From Desulfatirhabdium butyrativorans DSM 18734 (lineage in GTDB: Bacteria > Desulfobacterota > Desulfobacteria > Desulfobacterales > Desulfatirhabdiaceae): 64,000 nt of DNA. The stretch covers positions 121,225 through 185,224 of the forward strand of contig NZ_KE386985.1 of the NCBI RefSeq assembly GCF_000429925.1, in the 5' to 3' direction. A model generated the notes under the pieces. That model searched no databases. It was not told the origin of the DNA and worked only from the letters and a program-made list of their open reading frames with translations. Shown one piece after another: positions 42,843 through 51,347 of the stretch. The first letter of the stretch is position 1; each line of letters begins with the position of its first letter. A program made the translations under genes and the position numbers.

Positions 42843-43820
42843 TTACCTTCTGTCCAGCCCTACCGCATAACCGGTGCGGGCGTCGGCCCGGATCGCGTTC
42901 AAATCCGCTTCATTCTGCAGCGCCAACAGTTCCCGGTGGTCTTTCACACCGTAGATGAACCTATCCAGGTATTCCGCATAGCGGCTGTCGTCCTGCGCCG
43001 CCTTCCGGTAGGCGTTGAGATATTTGGGATCGTAATCGTAGTGGCGATAGCATGCCGTCGGGTAAGCCCCGTAGGGCACGTGCACGACTGCAGACACGCA
43101 GAAGTGCGGGACCTGGTTGCTGTCCGCACCGGCCTTGAGGGAATCATCCGCAATCAGCTCCTCGCAGGTCACGATGACATGTCTGGCTGCCTTGAACTGC
43201 TCCACATCGGAAAAGGTCAGGCCTTCGATGCGGGCCGTTCCCTGAATATCCGCCTGTTGAACATGGATGATGGCGACATCGGTGTTGATGGCGGGAACCA
43301 GAACGAGTTTCCCGGCCTCTCCCCAGGCGCCGAACGGATTGTCCACCACCATCAGTTTGTCATCCGGGATGCGGGGATCGGCTTTGCGCATTTCGCGGGA
43401 AAACCCCCATTTCCGGACGATGTCCGTACCCAGTCCGCTTCGGGTCGGCAGAAAGGGGACGCCCATCGCTCCCGCCATGAACCGGAGGGTCATGTGATAA
43501 TTGGAATAATCCTCGTATTGAATCGATCGGCTCTCGACAGCCTTGCGAAACCGGATGCAGGTCGGGGCAAACCGCCCTGTGCCGGCGTATGCGATTTCGA
43601 TCCGGTCCACACATCCGGCGCCTACCAGCTCATCCACCCCTTGGCCGTTCGAATGGGCATAGAGATGGAGATGATCGATCCGCTGCCGGATGATTTCATA
43701 GACCGCAGCCATTGGGTTGCGGCTGGTGGTGAAGCCGCCGATCGACAGGTGGCAGCCGGGAGCGACAAAGGTTGAAACGGCTTCGCTCAAGCCCATCACT
43801 TTTGAAAAACGGTGGTTCAT
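42843..43820 (-). CDS. CoA-transferase subunit A (glutaconate-type)
   Basis: The 325-residue alpha subunit has GCHLSIGGFTTSRNPMAAVYEIIRQ near the start, HSNGQGVDELVGAGCVDRIEIAY, and VPAINTDVAIIHVQQADIQGTARIEG, the standard order for family I CoA-transferases. The ATG at 43820 (MNHRFSKVMG) is used; the ribosome site is weak and an upstream ATG at 43883 is possible. The stop is 14 bases before subunit B. Upstream lies a block of repeats. Confidence 0.85.
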   Translation of the reverse strand: MNHRFSKVMGLSEAVSTFVAPGCHLSIGGFTTSRNPMAAVYEIIRQRIDHLHLYAHSNGQGVDELVGAGCVDRIEIAYAGTGRFAPTCIRFRKAVESRSIQYEDYSNYHMTLRFMAGAMGVPFLPTRSGLGTDIVRKWGFSREMRKADPRIPDDKLMVVDNPFGAWGEAGKLVLVPAINTDVAIIHVQQADIQGTARIEGLTFSDVEQFKAARHVIVTCEELIADDSLKAGADSNQVPHFCVSAVVHVPYGAYPTACYRHYDYDPKYLNAYRKAAQDDSRYAEYLDRFIYGVKDHRELLALQNEADLNAIRADARTGYAVGLDRR

Positions 43821-43899
43821 CTCATGTCTTTCTATACGAGCCAGTTGCAAAAGGCCTTCTGCATCATTCCGGCCAAAAGTCATTCCGACGAAGGCATTG

Positions 43900-44297
43900 G
43901 GCCGTCAATCCGGCGAAGGCCGGGGTAACGAATTTCGATTACGACAACGACAACGATTCCTGCCATGTCGCGAGGAATCCAGTTTCATGAGAGCGGGAAT
44001 TGCACAGGATCTGGACCCCTTCTGCCGGAGGCAGGTTTTCGCCGGGGTGACGGGTCCGGGAAAATACGATTACGACAACGACAACGACAACGACAACGAT
44101 TACTGCAACGACAACGATTGCGGCAACGGTTATCCCTTGCTTCGCGAGGAGAGGCATTTTCCCGATAAATGTTCATGGCGGGGTTGCCGCCCCTACAAAA
44201 TCAAAATGTTTTCATCCGCCACTTTTTCCCTCACCAACACCCCCATCGCTCATAGCCCATCGCCCATAGCCTATAACCCATCGCCTATCACCTATTG
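43900..44297. repeat. Mosaic repeat block with hexamer arrays and a CCCATCG heptamer array
   Basis: It includes AATCCGGCGAAGGCCGGGGT (REP-like), GACAAC hexamers at 43936-43958 and 44067-44130, TTTTCGCCGGGGTGACGGG, AATGTTCATGGCGGGGTTGCC, and nine or so heptamers of CCCATCG/CCCATAG/CCTATAA type at 44242-44297. The array runs into the korC stop codon (44292-44294). It fills the 471-base gap; no gene is visible. Confidence 0.8.
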
Positions 44298-44834
44298 CAC
44301 CGATTCCGCCAGTGCAAGACCGATATCGAAGGCCTTCCGGTTCATCTCGATGAAGGCTTCGGGGATCCGGGCCTGGAGCACGTTCAGGATGGACTCGGTA
44401 GAGACCAGTTTCGTGATCCCGACGACCGCACCGAGCATGCAGATGTTGAAAACGATGGGTTTCCCGATCTGTTCCATCACGGCCTGATACATCGGCAACT
44501 CGATCTGACGGGCCTCGACCTTGCGTTCCGTTTTTACAAAACGCGGATCGGTCAGCAGGGTTCCGCCGGGCCGGATGATCGGATAGTATTTGTTGTATGC
44601 CTCCTGGGTCAGGCAAACCAGGAAATTCGGCTGGGTGACCTTTGGAAACCGGATGGCGGAATCGGAGATGATGACATCGGTCCGGGTGGCCCCGCCGCGG
44701 GCTTCCGGACCGTAGGACTGCGACTGCACGGCCGTCAGGTTTTCGTACAGCACGGCTGCCTCGGCAAGAATGATGGCGGCCGTGATGACGCCCTGGCCGC
44801 CGGAACCCGAAAACACCATTCTGCATCGTTCCAT
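44292..44834 (-). CDS. korC: 2-oxoacid:ferredoxin oxidoreductase gamma subunit
   Basis: This 180-residue subunit has MVFSGSGGQGVITAAIILAEAA, SQSYGPEARGGATRTDVIIS and FNICMLGAVVGITKLV, the usual gamma-subunit profile. It joins the alpha, beta and delta chains to oxidise a 2-oxoacid with CoA, giving acyl-CoA, CO2 and reduced ferredoxin, or runs in reverse. Its ATG lies 3 bases after korB. The stop codon falls inside a heptamer repeat array, so the natural end of the gene may have been set by the repeat. Confidence 0.92.
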   Translation of the reverse strand: MERCRMVFSGSGGQGVITAAIILAEAAVLYENLTAVQSQSYGPEARGGATRTDVIISDSAIRFPKVTQPNFLVCLTQEAYNKYYPIIRPGGTLLTDPRFVKTERKVEARQIELPMYQAVMEQIGKPIVFNICMLGAVVGITKLVSTESILNVLQARIPEAFIEMNRKAFDIGLALAESVQ

Positions 44835-44837
44835 GGT

Positions 44838-45641
44838 TTACCGTCCTTTCCGTGCCGTCTCGATGACCCGGGCATACTGGTCGCAATATTCGGGTACATC
44901 CTTATCAACGAAAATTCCCCGCTGAATCAGCTCGGGATGCTCCTCGGCCGCCTTGGAATCCTTCGGAACCGTCCTGTCCTTCATGAGTTTCATCATTTCG
45001 ACGGCTCCGCCTTCCTTGTTCTTTCTCCCGAAATAGGTCGGGCACTGGCTCATCACTTCCACGACGGAAAAGCCCCTGTGCCGGATGGCTTTCTCGATGA
45101 TGTCGGTGAGCTGCTGCACATGATACGTGGTGGAGCGGGCGACGAAGCTTGCGCCTGCGGCGGTGGCCAGCGACACGACATCGAAGCTCTGATCGATGTT
45201 GCGATAGGGCGCCGTGGTCGCCAGGATTCCCTCACCCGAAAGCGGCGAATACTGGCCGCCCGTCATGCCGTAAATCCGGTTGTTCATGACGATGGCCGTC
45301 ATATCGATGTTTCTCCGGGCGGCATGGATGAAATGGTTGCCGCCGATGGCCAGCGCGTCTCCATCGCCCATCGGAACGATCAGGTTCAGCTCGGGCCGGC
45401 TCAGTTTCACGCCGGTGGCGAAAGCCAGCGCCCGGCCGTGGATCGTGTGCAGGGTATGAAAATCGACATATCCCGAAATGCGGGATGAGCACCCGATGCC
45501 GGAGACCATGACGATTTCGTTTTTCCGGATCCCGAGCCGTTCGATGGCGTGCAGCATGGCGTTCAGAATCACGCCGTGGCCGCATCCCGGGCACCACATG
45601 TGGGGGAAAAAACGCTCCCGAATATCGTTTCGGATGGACAT
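44838..45641 (-). CDS. korB: 2-oxoacid:ferredoxin oxidoreductase beta subunit
   Basis: This 267-residue subunit has WCPGCGHGVILNAMLHAIE and GIGCSSRISGYVDFHTLHTIHGRA (cluster-linked Cys and TPP segments), and MGDGDALAIGGNHFIHAARRN with AIVMNNRIYGMTGGQYSP, the GDG...NN thiamine-diphosphate motif. It lacks the extra ferredoxin domain; that is supplied by KorD. AAAGGGGGTG precedes the ATG, and the korA stop is 2 bases upstream. Confidence 0.94.
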   Translation of the reverse strand: MSIRNDIRERFFPHMWCPGCGHGVILNAMLHAIERLGIRKNEIVMVSGIGCSSRISGYVDFHTLHTIHGRALAFATGVKLSRPELNLIVPMGDGDALAIGGNHFIHAARRNIDMTAIVMNNRIYGMTGGQYSPLSGEGILATTAPYRNIDQSFDVVSLATAAGASFVARSTTYHVQQLTDIIEKAIRHRGFSVVEVMSQCPTYFGRKNKEGGAVEMMKLMKDRTVPKDSKAAEEHPELIQRGIFVDKDVPEYCDQYARVIETARKGR

Positions 45642-45643
45642 GT

Positions 45644-46795
45644 TCACACCCCCTTTCCCTGGATGAGCCGAAGGATGTTGCGAATATCCGTCGGATTGAT
45701 GAAGACCCCGTCGATGCGATTGGCCAGAAAGACCTTCTGGTCGGAGCCTACGGCCAGTTTGACCTGCTCCATGACCTGGCCCATGTTCATCTCCACGACG
45801 ACCACATATTCGGCCCTGGCGCAAACCGATCGGACGATGTTGTGGGGAAAGGGCCACAGGGTCTGCAACTCGAGCAGCCCGAGCTTTTCGCCCCGTTTTC
45901 TGCGGTTTTCGACGACATGCAGGGCGCTGCGCGCCGAGGAGCCGTAGGATACGAGAATACAGTCCGCATCTTCCGTTTCGTAGGTTTTGTACCGGGCGAT
46001 TTCATGAACGTTGTTCTGAATCTTGTCCACCAGATGCCGGAGCAGCCCGTGCGCCACCTGCGGGCTGTTGGAAGGGAAACCCCACATGTCGTGAACGAGT
46101 CCGGTGACATTGTAGCGATGCACCCCGCCGAAATCGGACATGGGAAGCCTGCCGTCTTCTCTGGGCAGATAGGGGTGAAAATCGACACCTTCCTTGACGG
46201 ATGTGCGCAGGCGCTCGACAATGGGCATTTCGCCCGGTTCGGGCATGACGAGTTTTTCCCGCATGTGCCCGACCACCTCATCGAAGAGCAGGATGACGGG
46301 GGTGCGGTAGGTTTCCGCCATGTTGAAGGCCTCAACGGTCATGGTGAAAATGTCCGGATGGTTGCTTGCGGTCAGACAAATGATGGCATGGTCTCCGTGG
46401 GTGCCCCACCTGGCCTGGTTGACATCTCCCTGGCTGACGTGCGTGGGTAGCCCTGTAGATGGCCCTCCCCGCTGAACGTTCACGATGACCGACGGAATTT
46501 CGGCCATGATGGCGTAGCCGAGGGCCTCCTGCATCAGGGAAAAGCCGGGGCCGCTGGTTGCCGTCATCACCTTGTTTCCCGTAAGGGATGCGCCGATGAT
46601 GGCGCAGATCGAAGCGATCTCGTCTTCCATCTGGATGAATTTTCCGCCGGCCTGCGGCAGCCGGCTGGACAGATGCTCCGCGATTTCGGTGGAAGGGGTG
46701 ATGGGATAGCCTGCGAAAAAATTGAGGCCGGCATAGAGGGCCGCTTCCACGCAGACTTCGTTTCCCTGGATGAATTTGATCGGTTGGCTGCTCAT
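45644..46795 (-). CDS. korA: 2-oxoacid:ferredoxin oxidoreductase alpha subunit
   Basis: This 383-residue subunit has FIQGNEVCVEAALYAGLNFFAGYPITPSTEIAE, SGPGFSLMQEALGYAIMAEIP, and VQRGGPSTGLPTHVSQGDVNQARWG, the family's substrate and TPP-pocket loops, and a C-terminal domain with ILVSYGSSAR. This gene order (D-A-B-C) is found in 2-oxoglutarate (Kor) and branched-chain (Vor) enzymes; I use kor symbols but the substrate is not proved. Confidence 0.93.
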   Translation of the reverse strand: MSSQPIKFIQGNEVCVEAALYAGLNFFAGYPITPSTEIAEHLSSRLPQAGGKFIQMEDEIASICAIIGASLTGNKVMTATSGPGFSLMQEALGYAIMAEIPSVIVNVQRGGPSTGLPTHVSQGDVNQARWGTHGDHAIICLTASNHPDIFTMTVEAFNMAETYRTPVILLFDEVVGHMREKLVMPEPGEMPIVERLRTSVKEGVDFHPYLPREDGRLPMSDFGGVHRYNVTGLVHDMWGFPSNSPQVAHGLLRHLVDKIQNNVHEIARYKTYETEDADCILVSYGSSARSALHVVENRRKRGEKLGLLELQTLWPFPHNIVRSVCARAEYVVVVEMNMGQVMEQVKLAVGSDQKVFLANRIDGVFINPTDIRNILRLIQGKGV

Positions 46796-47007
46796 GATGC
46801 GTCCTCCTCTGTCACGATTTCAATGGCCAGATCCGGGCATCTGAGTTCGCAGAGCTTGCAGCAGATGCAATCCTGCGGCCGTTTGGCAACCGCCTTTTCC
46901 TGCTCATCCAGTTCGAGGACCTGCTTGGGGCAGAAGGCCACACAAATTCCGCAGCCCTTGCACCAATCCCGACGGATACGATGCTCTTTCAATTTGGGTT
47001 TCGACAT
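46792..47007 (-). CDS. korD: 2-oxoacid oxidoreductase delta subunit, 2x[4Fe-4S] ferredoxin
   Basis: This 71-residue protein has two cluster motifs: DWCKGCGICVAFCPKQVL (CxxCxxCxxxCP) and DCICCKLCELRCPDLAI. It carries electrons from the thiamine centre to ferredoxin. It is the first gene of the korDABC unit, and its stop overlaps the korA start by 4 bases. An upstream ribosome site (GGAGAAAT) is present. Confidence 0.93.
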   Translation of the reverse strand: MSKPKLKEHRIRRDWCKGCGICVAFCPKQVLELDEQEKAVAKRPQDCICCKLCELRCPDLAIEIVTEEDAS

Positions 47008-47125
47008 GATATTTCTCCGATTTCAGGTAGGGACGATTCACAATCGCCCTATAGGTTCACGGAAAATGAATGGATTGCAGGGCGGTTCGCGAACCGCCCC
47101 TACATTGAAAAATACGGAAATCCCG

Positions 47126-48136
47126 ATGAAATCCCTGGTTGCTGCGCTCTCTGTCGTCTTGTTTTTCATCCTGACGGTGCTTGCCGGCTCTGTCGGTCTC
47201 GAGTACCGCAGGCATTGGGAAAGGGCTCTTGATCCGCACGGCCCGTATGTTCTGATCGATATTCCCAAAGGCCAGCCATTTTCGGCAACGGCGACTCAGC
47301 TTCACCGGTCCGGTCTGATCGATCGGCCGGTGCTTTTTCGGCTGGCTGCCCGTATCACGGCAATGGATCATGCCGTCAAGGCAGGCGAATACCGGCTCTC
47401 CGCCGCCATGTCGCCCAAGGCCATATTGGCGAAACTGGCATCCGGTGAAGTCGCTCTGCACAGCCTCGTCATACCGGAAGGCTATACCCTGGAGCAGATC
47501 GCCCAGGTCATCGCACAATCCGGCATTTCGGATGCCGCAGCCTTCCGGAAGGCTGCGACCGATCCAGCCGTTTGTGCCCGTTTCGACGTTCCGGCTCAAA
47601 GCCTCGAAGGGTATTTGTTTCCGGATACCTATTTTTTCCCGAAGGCGACCCCGGCAATGGCGATTTTGCAGGCCATGATCCAGCGGTTCCGCTCGAAGCT
47701 CACCCCGGCCATGATCGAGCAGGCCCGGCATCTTGGCATGTCCCTGTATGAGATCGTGACCCTCGCATCCATGATCGAAAAGGAAACCGGCGTCGATGCG
47801 GAAAGAAGTCTCGTTTCTTCCGTGTTTCACAATCGGCTGAAAAAAGGCATGCGTTTGGAAAGCGATCCGACGGCGGTCTATGGGATTTTCAATAACCGGG
47901 GAATGATCACCCGGGAGCATCTGCAGGCATCCACACCGTACAACACCTATCGTATCGCCGGACTTCCCAAGGGGCCTATCGCCAACCCCGGGCTTGCATC
48001 CATCATGGCTGCCCTGTATCCGGCACAAACCGATTATCTCTATTTTGTGGCCAGGGACGATCGCAACCACCGGTTTTCCAGAACCTGGGCCGAGCATGAG
48101 CAGGCCGTCGGGGCATATCGATCCTTCAGGAAATAG
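47126..48136 (+). CDS. mltG: Endolytic murein transglycosylase MltG
   Basis: This 336-residue protein has one N-terminal membrane helix (LVAALSVVLFFILTVLAGSV), a LysM-like region (YVLIDIPKGQPFSATATQL, SLVIPEGYTLEQIAQVI) and the YceG catalytic domain. The catalytic Glu is in TLASMIEKETGVDAER, followed by VFHNRLKKGMRLESDPTAVYG and ITREHLQASTPYNTYRIAGLPKGPI. MltG cleaves new glycan strands and sets their length. The ATG at 47126 starts MKSLVAAL. It is divergent from korD. Confidence 0.94.
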   Translation: MKSLVAALSVVLFFILTVLAGSVGLEYRRHWERALDPHGPYVLIDIPKGQPFSATATQLHRSGLIDRPVLFRLAARITAMDHAVKAGEYRLSAAMSPKAILAKLASGEVALHSLVIPEGYTLEQIAQVIAQSGISDAAAFRKAATDPAVCARFDVPAQSLEGYLFPDTYFFPKATPAMAILQAMIQRFRSKLTPAMIEQARHLGMSLYEIVTLASMIEKETGVDAERSLVSSVFHNRLKKGMRLESDPTAVYGIFNNRGMITREHLQASTPYNTYRIAGLPKGPIANPGLASIMAALYPAQTDYLYFVARDDRNHRFSRTWAEHEQAVGAYRSFRK

Positions 48137-48151
48137 ATTCCGGTGAAGGAT

Positions 48152-48465
48152 GATGAACTCGTAAAAAGCCGATCTACCCCCGATTTTGTGGTATTTCCGG
48201 GCCTGAGCAAGGGGGCGGGTACGCCTTTTGATGCTGCAGCGGAAACTTGTTTGAAGCCGCCGGAGATCGTAGGGCCGGGCATGCAAAACGCTTCGGCTTG
48301 TGTTTGAATAGCTTGCCATTTCGATGAGATGCTCTCACCTGGAGCGTCTGGCACCATGCCCGGCCCTTACGAGCTCGGGCGGCTGAGTTTTTCCGATGCA
48401 GCGAAAAAGGTGTGCCCGCCCCCATGCGGCTCGCTGGAGACTCACTGACTTTTTGCGAGGCCATC
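48152..48465. repeat. MITE-like element with GATGAACTCGTAAAAAG ends
   Basis: GATGAACTCGTAAAAAG (48152-48168) and CTTTTTGCGAGGCCATC (48449-48465) are 17-base inverse ends with four mismatches. Inside, GATGCTGCAGCGGAAAC, TTGTTTGAAGCCGCCGGAG and CGAGCTCGGGCGGCTGAG are shared with the insertion in the element at 55308. No coding capacity. The right end covers the DUF2062 stop codon (48464-48466). It fills the 327-base gap between mltG and DUF2062. Confidence 0.7.
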
Positions 48466-48988
48466 AAGGATGGTTTGCGTGTTTCTTCCGCCTCTGATAG
48501 CGGGATATCAGCGCATAGGATACGTAATAACCCAGGACGGCCAGCGGCAGTCCAATGACCACGCCGCCGAGCGTCATGGCGATCAGGATATCGGGCGTTT
48601 CCTTGATCAGGTCCAGAAAGGATCGCGTACTCGGATCGCCGATGCATTTCTGGGCGATTTGGATTTGGAACACTTTCTTGCCGACAACGTAATTGAACCA
48701 ATAGATGAAAGGCGCGGTCAGCGGATTGGTGATCCAGACGCCTGCTGCGGCAGACAGTTTGTTCCACTTCAGCGGGATGGCGAAGAAGATGGCGATGGCC
48801 ATCTGAAATCCCATGGTAGGCGTCATGCCGACAAACAGACCGAGTGCAAAACCCAGGGCGATATGGTGCGGCTCTCCCTCAATTGCCAGAAAACGTTTGT
48901 ATGCCTTATAAAACCGATCTTTGGTTCGTGAGAACCAGGAGGGGATCGTTTGATTTTGTTTGGACGTCGAATCGGTATTCGGAATCAT
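48464..48988 (-). CDS. DUF2062 domain membrane protein
   Basis: This 174-residue protein has the DUF2062 core: ALGFALGLFVGMTPTMGFQMAIAIFFAIPLKWNKLSAAAGVWITNPLTAPFIYWFNYVVGKK, with GxTPxxGxQ and TNPLTAPxIY the conserved parts, and a last hydrophobic segment (ILIAMTLGGVVIGLPLAVLGYY). The function is unknown; similar proteins sit near glycosyltransferase and lipid genes. GGAGAAGG lies just before the ATG at 48988. An ATG further upstream (49150) would add an atypical 54-residue tail. Confidence 0.85.
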   Translation of the reverse strand: MIPNTDSTSKQNQTIPSWFSRTKDRFYKAYKRFLAIEGEPHHIALGFALGLFVGMTPTMGFQMAIAIFFAIPLKWNKLSAAAGVWITNPLTAPFIYWFNYVVGKKVFQIQIAQKCIGDPSTRSFLDLIKETPDILIAMTLGGVVIGLPLAVLGYYVSYALISRYQRRKKHANHP

Positions 48989-49183
48989 TCCTTCTCCGTA
49001 TTGGTAGAGGCAACCATAATATCCCTGTTTCAGTTTTTCAAGAACAAAGGGTAGAATGAAGGAACCGGTAAGAACCCGGGAGTCGGAAGACGGGATGTGA
49101 GCGGAAAAACGCGGCCGCTCCGCCCCGCGATCTCCATTCGCTTCAGACACGTTTTCGCTGAACGTTCTCTCGGCCTCACGCCC

Positions 49184-50806
49184 TCACGTTTTCACTCCCC
49201 GAAAACGGATGTTGTCGATTGCGGATCGAAAACGTTCGACAAGCGATTCATCCGCGCGATGAAAAAAGAACCCGCCCCCGGGATCGGCGCCACGGATATG
49301 CCCATCTTCCAGAAACAGCCGGAGCAGATGGATACCGATCCGGTCTCTTTCGGACAAATCTTTTCCATTCTGCTCCGGATCGAGCCGCTTCAGATCGATG
49401 CCCGCATCGGCGAGCCGTTTGATGAAATTGATGATTCGGCAAATCCGCATCAGGGTGACGGTCTCGATCCGCGTGGTCCGATGGGCAAGGGGCAGGGCGG
49501 TTGATCGGAACCGGGCGATATCCGCCGGCAGGAGCCCTCCTTGCGCACACCAGGCATAATCCATGCTTCCGGGAGCCGGATAATAGACCGATACGCCGAT
49601 GAGCACCCGCTTTTCGGCCAGGCAGATCAGATCGGCCAGCGAGGCCCTGGCTGTTTGATCCGGGGCTGCGATCAACAGATAACCGACGGCATCCATGCCG
49701 TTATTCTCGGCAAGGATCAGGCACCGATCGAAAGCATCGATGATATGGGGCCTGTTGAAGCGCTTCATCTGGGCCGGATCGGTAGACCCGAGCGAGAGAT
49801 TCAGGGTGCGGAATCCGGCGGTTCGCATCTCGGCCACCAGTTCGGCATTGAGAGAAGGCGGATAGAGACCGTTCATCGCCCGAAGCTCGATTTTCCGATC
49901 CCCGAACCTTTCCCGAAATTCTTCCAGAAAGCCGATCATCCCTTCCCGGTCGAGGCTCAGGTGTTCGTCCTCGAAGTCGATGAACCCGACATCGTATCGA
50001 GAAAGTGCCGCATCGATTTCCGCCATCACGGCATTCCAGGGCATGCGCCTGTAGGAAACGCCCGACCCGCTCCCGAAGCAGCAATAACTGCACTGCATGG
50101 GGCATCCGCGGCTGGCGGCGACGACGATGGCGGAACGGTTGTTCCGGCTGTAGAAATCGAGCCGAATGAGATCGAGCGCCGGTGGAGGCAGCCGGTCGAT
50201 GCGGCGCAATTCGGCGGGTTCCTTCACAACCGTTTTGCCGCCTGTGTTTCGGAAGGCGAGGCCCGGAACGGCATCGAGTCCCGCCCCCGTGCGCAGACAG
50301 ACCGCCAGCTCGGTCATGGCCGCTTCGCCGTCGCCCCGGATGACAAAGTCCACATCGGGCATTTCCAGGACCGTTTCCGGAAAGGCCGTTGGATGATGGC
50401 CGCCCAACACGATCTTGCAATTCGGATGGAATTTCTTTATGGTCTTCGCCAGATGCAGGGCCTCGTTGCTGTAGGCCGTAAACAGCGAAGAAATGCCGAC
50501 AAGCCATGGCTTGGCAGCGCGAACCCGCGATGCGAGATGTTCGAAACTGTAACCGAAATGTCGGTATCCGTTGAACAGGCCGAACGGCGAAGCATCCGGC
50601 GGGCCATAGAGATCGGCCGCTTCCTGCATGGATTCCGGCAGGGCGATCCGCTTCTGCTTCGATGTCGCCAGAGCATCGATCAATTCCACATCGAAGCCCG
50701 CCTTCCGGAGAGAAGCTGCAATACGGCTCAGCCCGTAGGGGAAGGTCCGCTTCTGTGTCAGGTAGAAATCCCGGATGGGGGGTTGTACGAGAACGATCTC
50801 ACTCAT
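49184..50806 (-). CDS. B12-binding-domain radical SAM protein
   Basis: This 540-residue protein starts with a cobalamin-binding-type Rossmann domain (residues 1-165: LVGISSLFTAYSNEALHLAKTIKK, IVLGGHHPTAFPE, DFVIRGDGE). It lacks an obvious DxHxxG, so cobalamin may bind base-off or not at all. The radical SAM cluster is SRGCPMQCSYCCFG (CxxxCxxC), followed by FIDFEDEHLSLDREG and LNLSLGSTDPAQMKRFNRPH. Such proteins often methylate unreactive carbons. The substrate is unknown. Its start overlaps the NFACT-R gene by 8 bases. Confidence 0.88.
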   Translation of the reverse strand: MSEIVLVQPPIRDFYLTQKRTFPYGLSRIAASLRKAGFDVELIDALATSKQKRIALPESMQEAADLYGPPDASPFGLFNGYRHFGYSFEHLASRVRAAKPWLVGISSLFTAYSNEALHLAKTIKKFHPNCKIVLGGHHPTAFPETVLEMPDVDFVIRGDGEAAMTELAVCLRTGAGLDAVPGLAFRNTGGKTVVKEPAELRRIDRLPPPALDLIRLDFYSRNNRSAIVVAASRGCPMQCSYCCFGSGSGVSYRRMPWNAVMAEIDAALSRYDVGFIDFEDEHLSLDREGMIGFLEEFRERFGDRKIELRAMNGLYPPSLNAELVAEMRTAGFRTLNLSLGSTDPAQMKRFNRPHIIDAFDRCLILAENNGMDAVGYLLIAAPDQTARASLADLICLAEKRVLIGVSVYYPAPGSMDYAWCAQGGLLPADIARFRSTALPLAHRTTRIETVTLMRICRIINFIKRLADAGIDLKRLDPEQNGKDLSERDRIGIHLLRLFLEDGHIRGADPGGGFFFHRADESLVERFRSAIDNIRFRGVKT

Positions 50807-51191
50807 GCGGGGGTTCGGGAAGGCCGGGTTTGACCAGGAGCACCGTCTCTTTCCGGATCATGACCGTTCCGGCTTTGGCCCCGGATGGCTTGGATACGTG
50901 GCGGGCACGGGTCATCGAAACGGCGGTCGTGCCGCCGTTTCTGGCCTTGCTGTGCCAGGCGGCAATGGATGCCGCGGCCCGGAGAATGGATTTGTCCGGT
51001 GCGCCATCCTGCCGGTGGCGCAAGATGACGTGGCTTCCCGGCATGCCCTTGACATGAAACCACCAGTCGTCGGCAGCGGCCACGCGAAGACTGAGCCGGT
51101 CGTTGGCCTCGTCGGTTTTCCCGGCCAGAACGATCCATTCCCCATCGAGGGTGTAGTGATGAAAATCCTGTTCGTTCAAGGTGTTATTCAA
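50799..51191 (-). CDS. Stand-alone NFACT-R RNA-binding domain protein
   Basis: This 130-residue protein is only the NFACT-R (DUF814) domain: GEWIVLAGKTDEANDRLSL, DDWWFHVKGMPGSHVILRHR with the conserved DxWxHxxxxPGSHV box, ILRAAASIAAWHSKAR and VSMTRARHVSKPSGAKAG. The full RqcH/NEMF protein, which extends nascent chains in ribosome rescue, has long N-terminal parts that are absent here. A short protein may act as an RqcP-like or tRNA/RNA-binding factor. It is coupled to the B12 radical SAM gene by overlap. Confidence 0.87.
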   Translation of the reverse strand: MNNTLNEQDFHHYTLDGEWIVLAGKTDEANDRLSLRVAAADDWWFHVKGMPGSHVILRHRQDGAPDKSILRAAASIAAWHSKARNGGTTAVSMTRARHVSKPSGAKAGTVMIRKETVLLVKPGLPEPPHE

Positions 51192-51347
51192 ATGGTTCTT
51201 TCAAAATGATTGAGAGAGACTTCAACGGCATGATAAAAGGTGACAAAAATACAATGGCTGCCGAAAAAATGAAAGCGAAAACCGATTTCTGCGAGTGGTG
51301 CGTTCGCGCAAGCCCTGCCGTTTCATCCCGAGAGAGGAGAGATCGAC

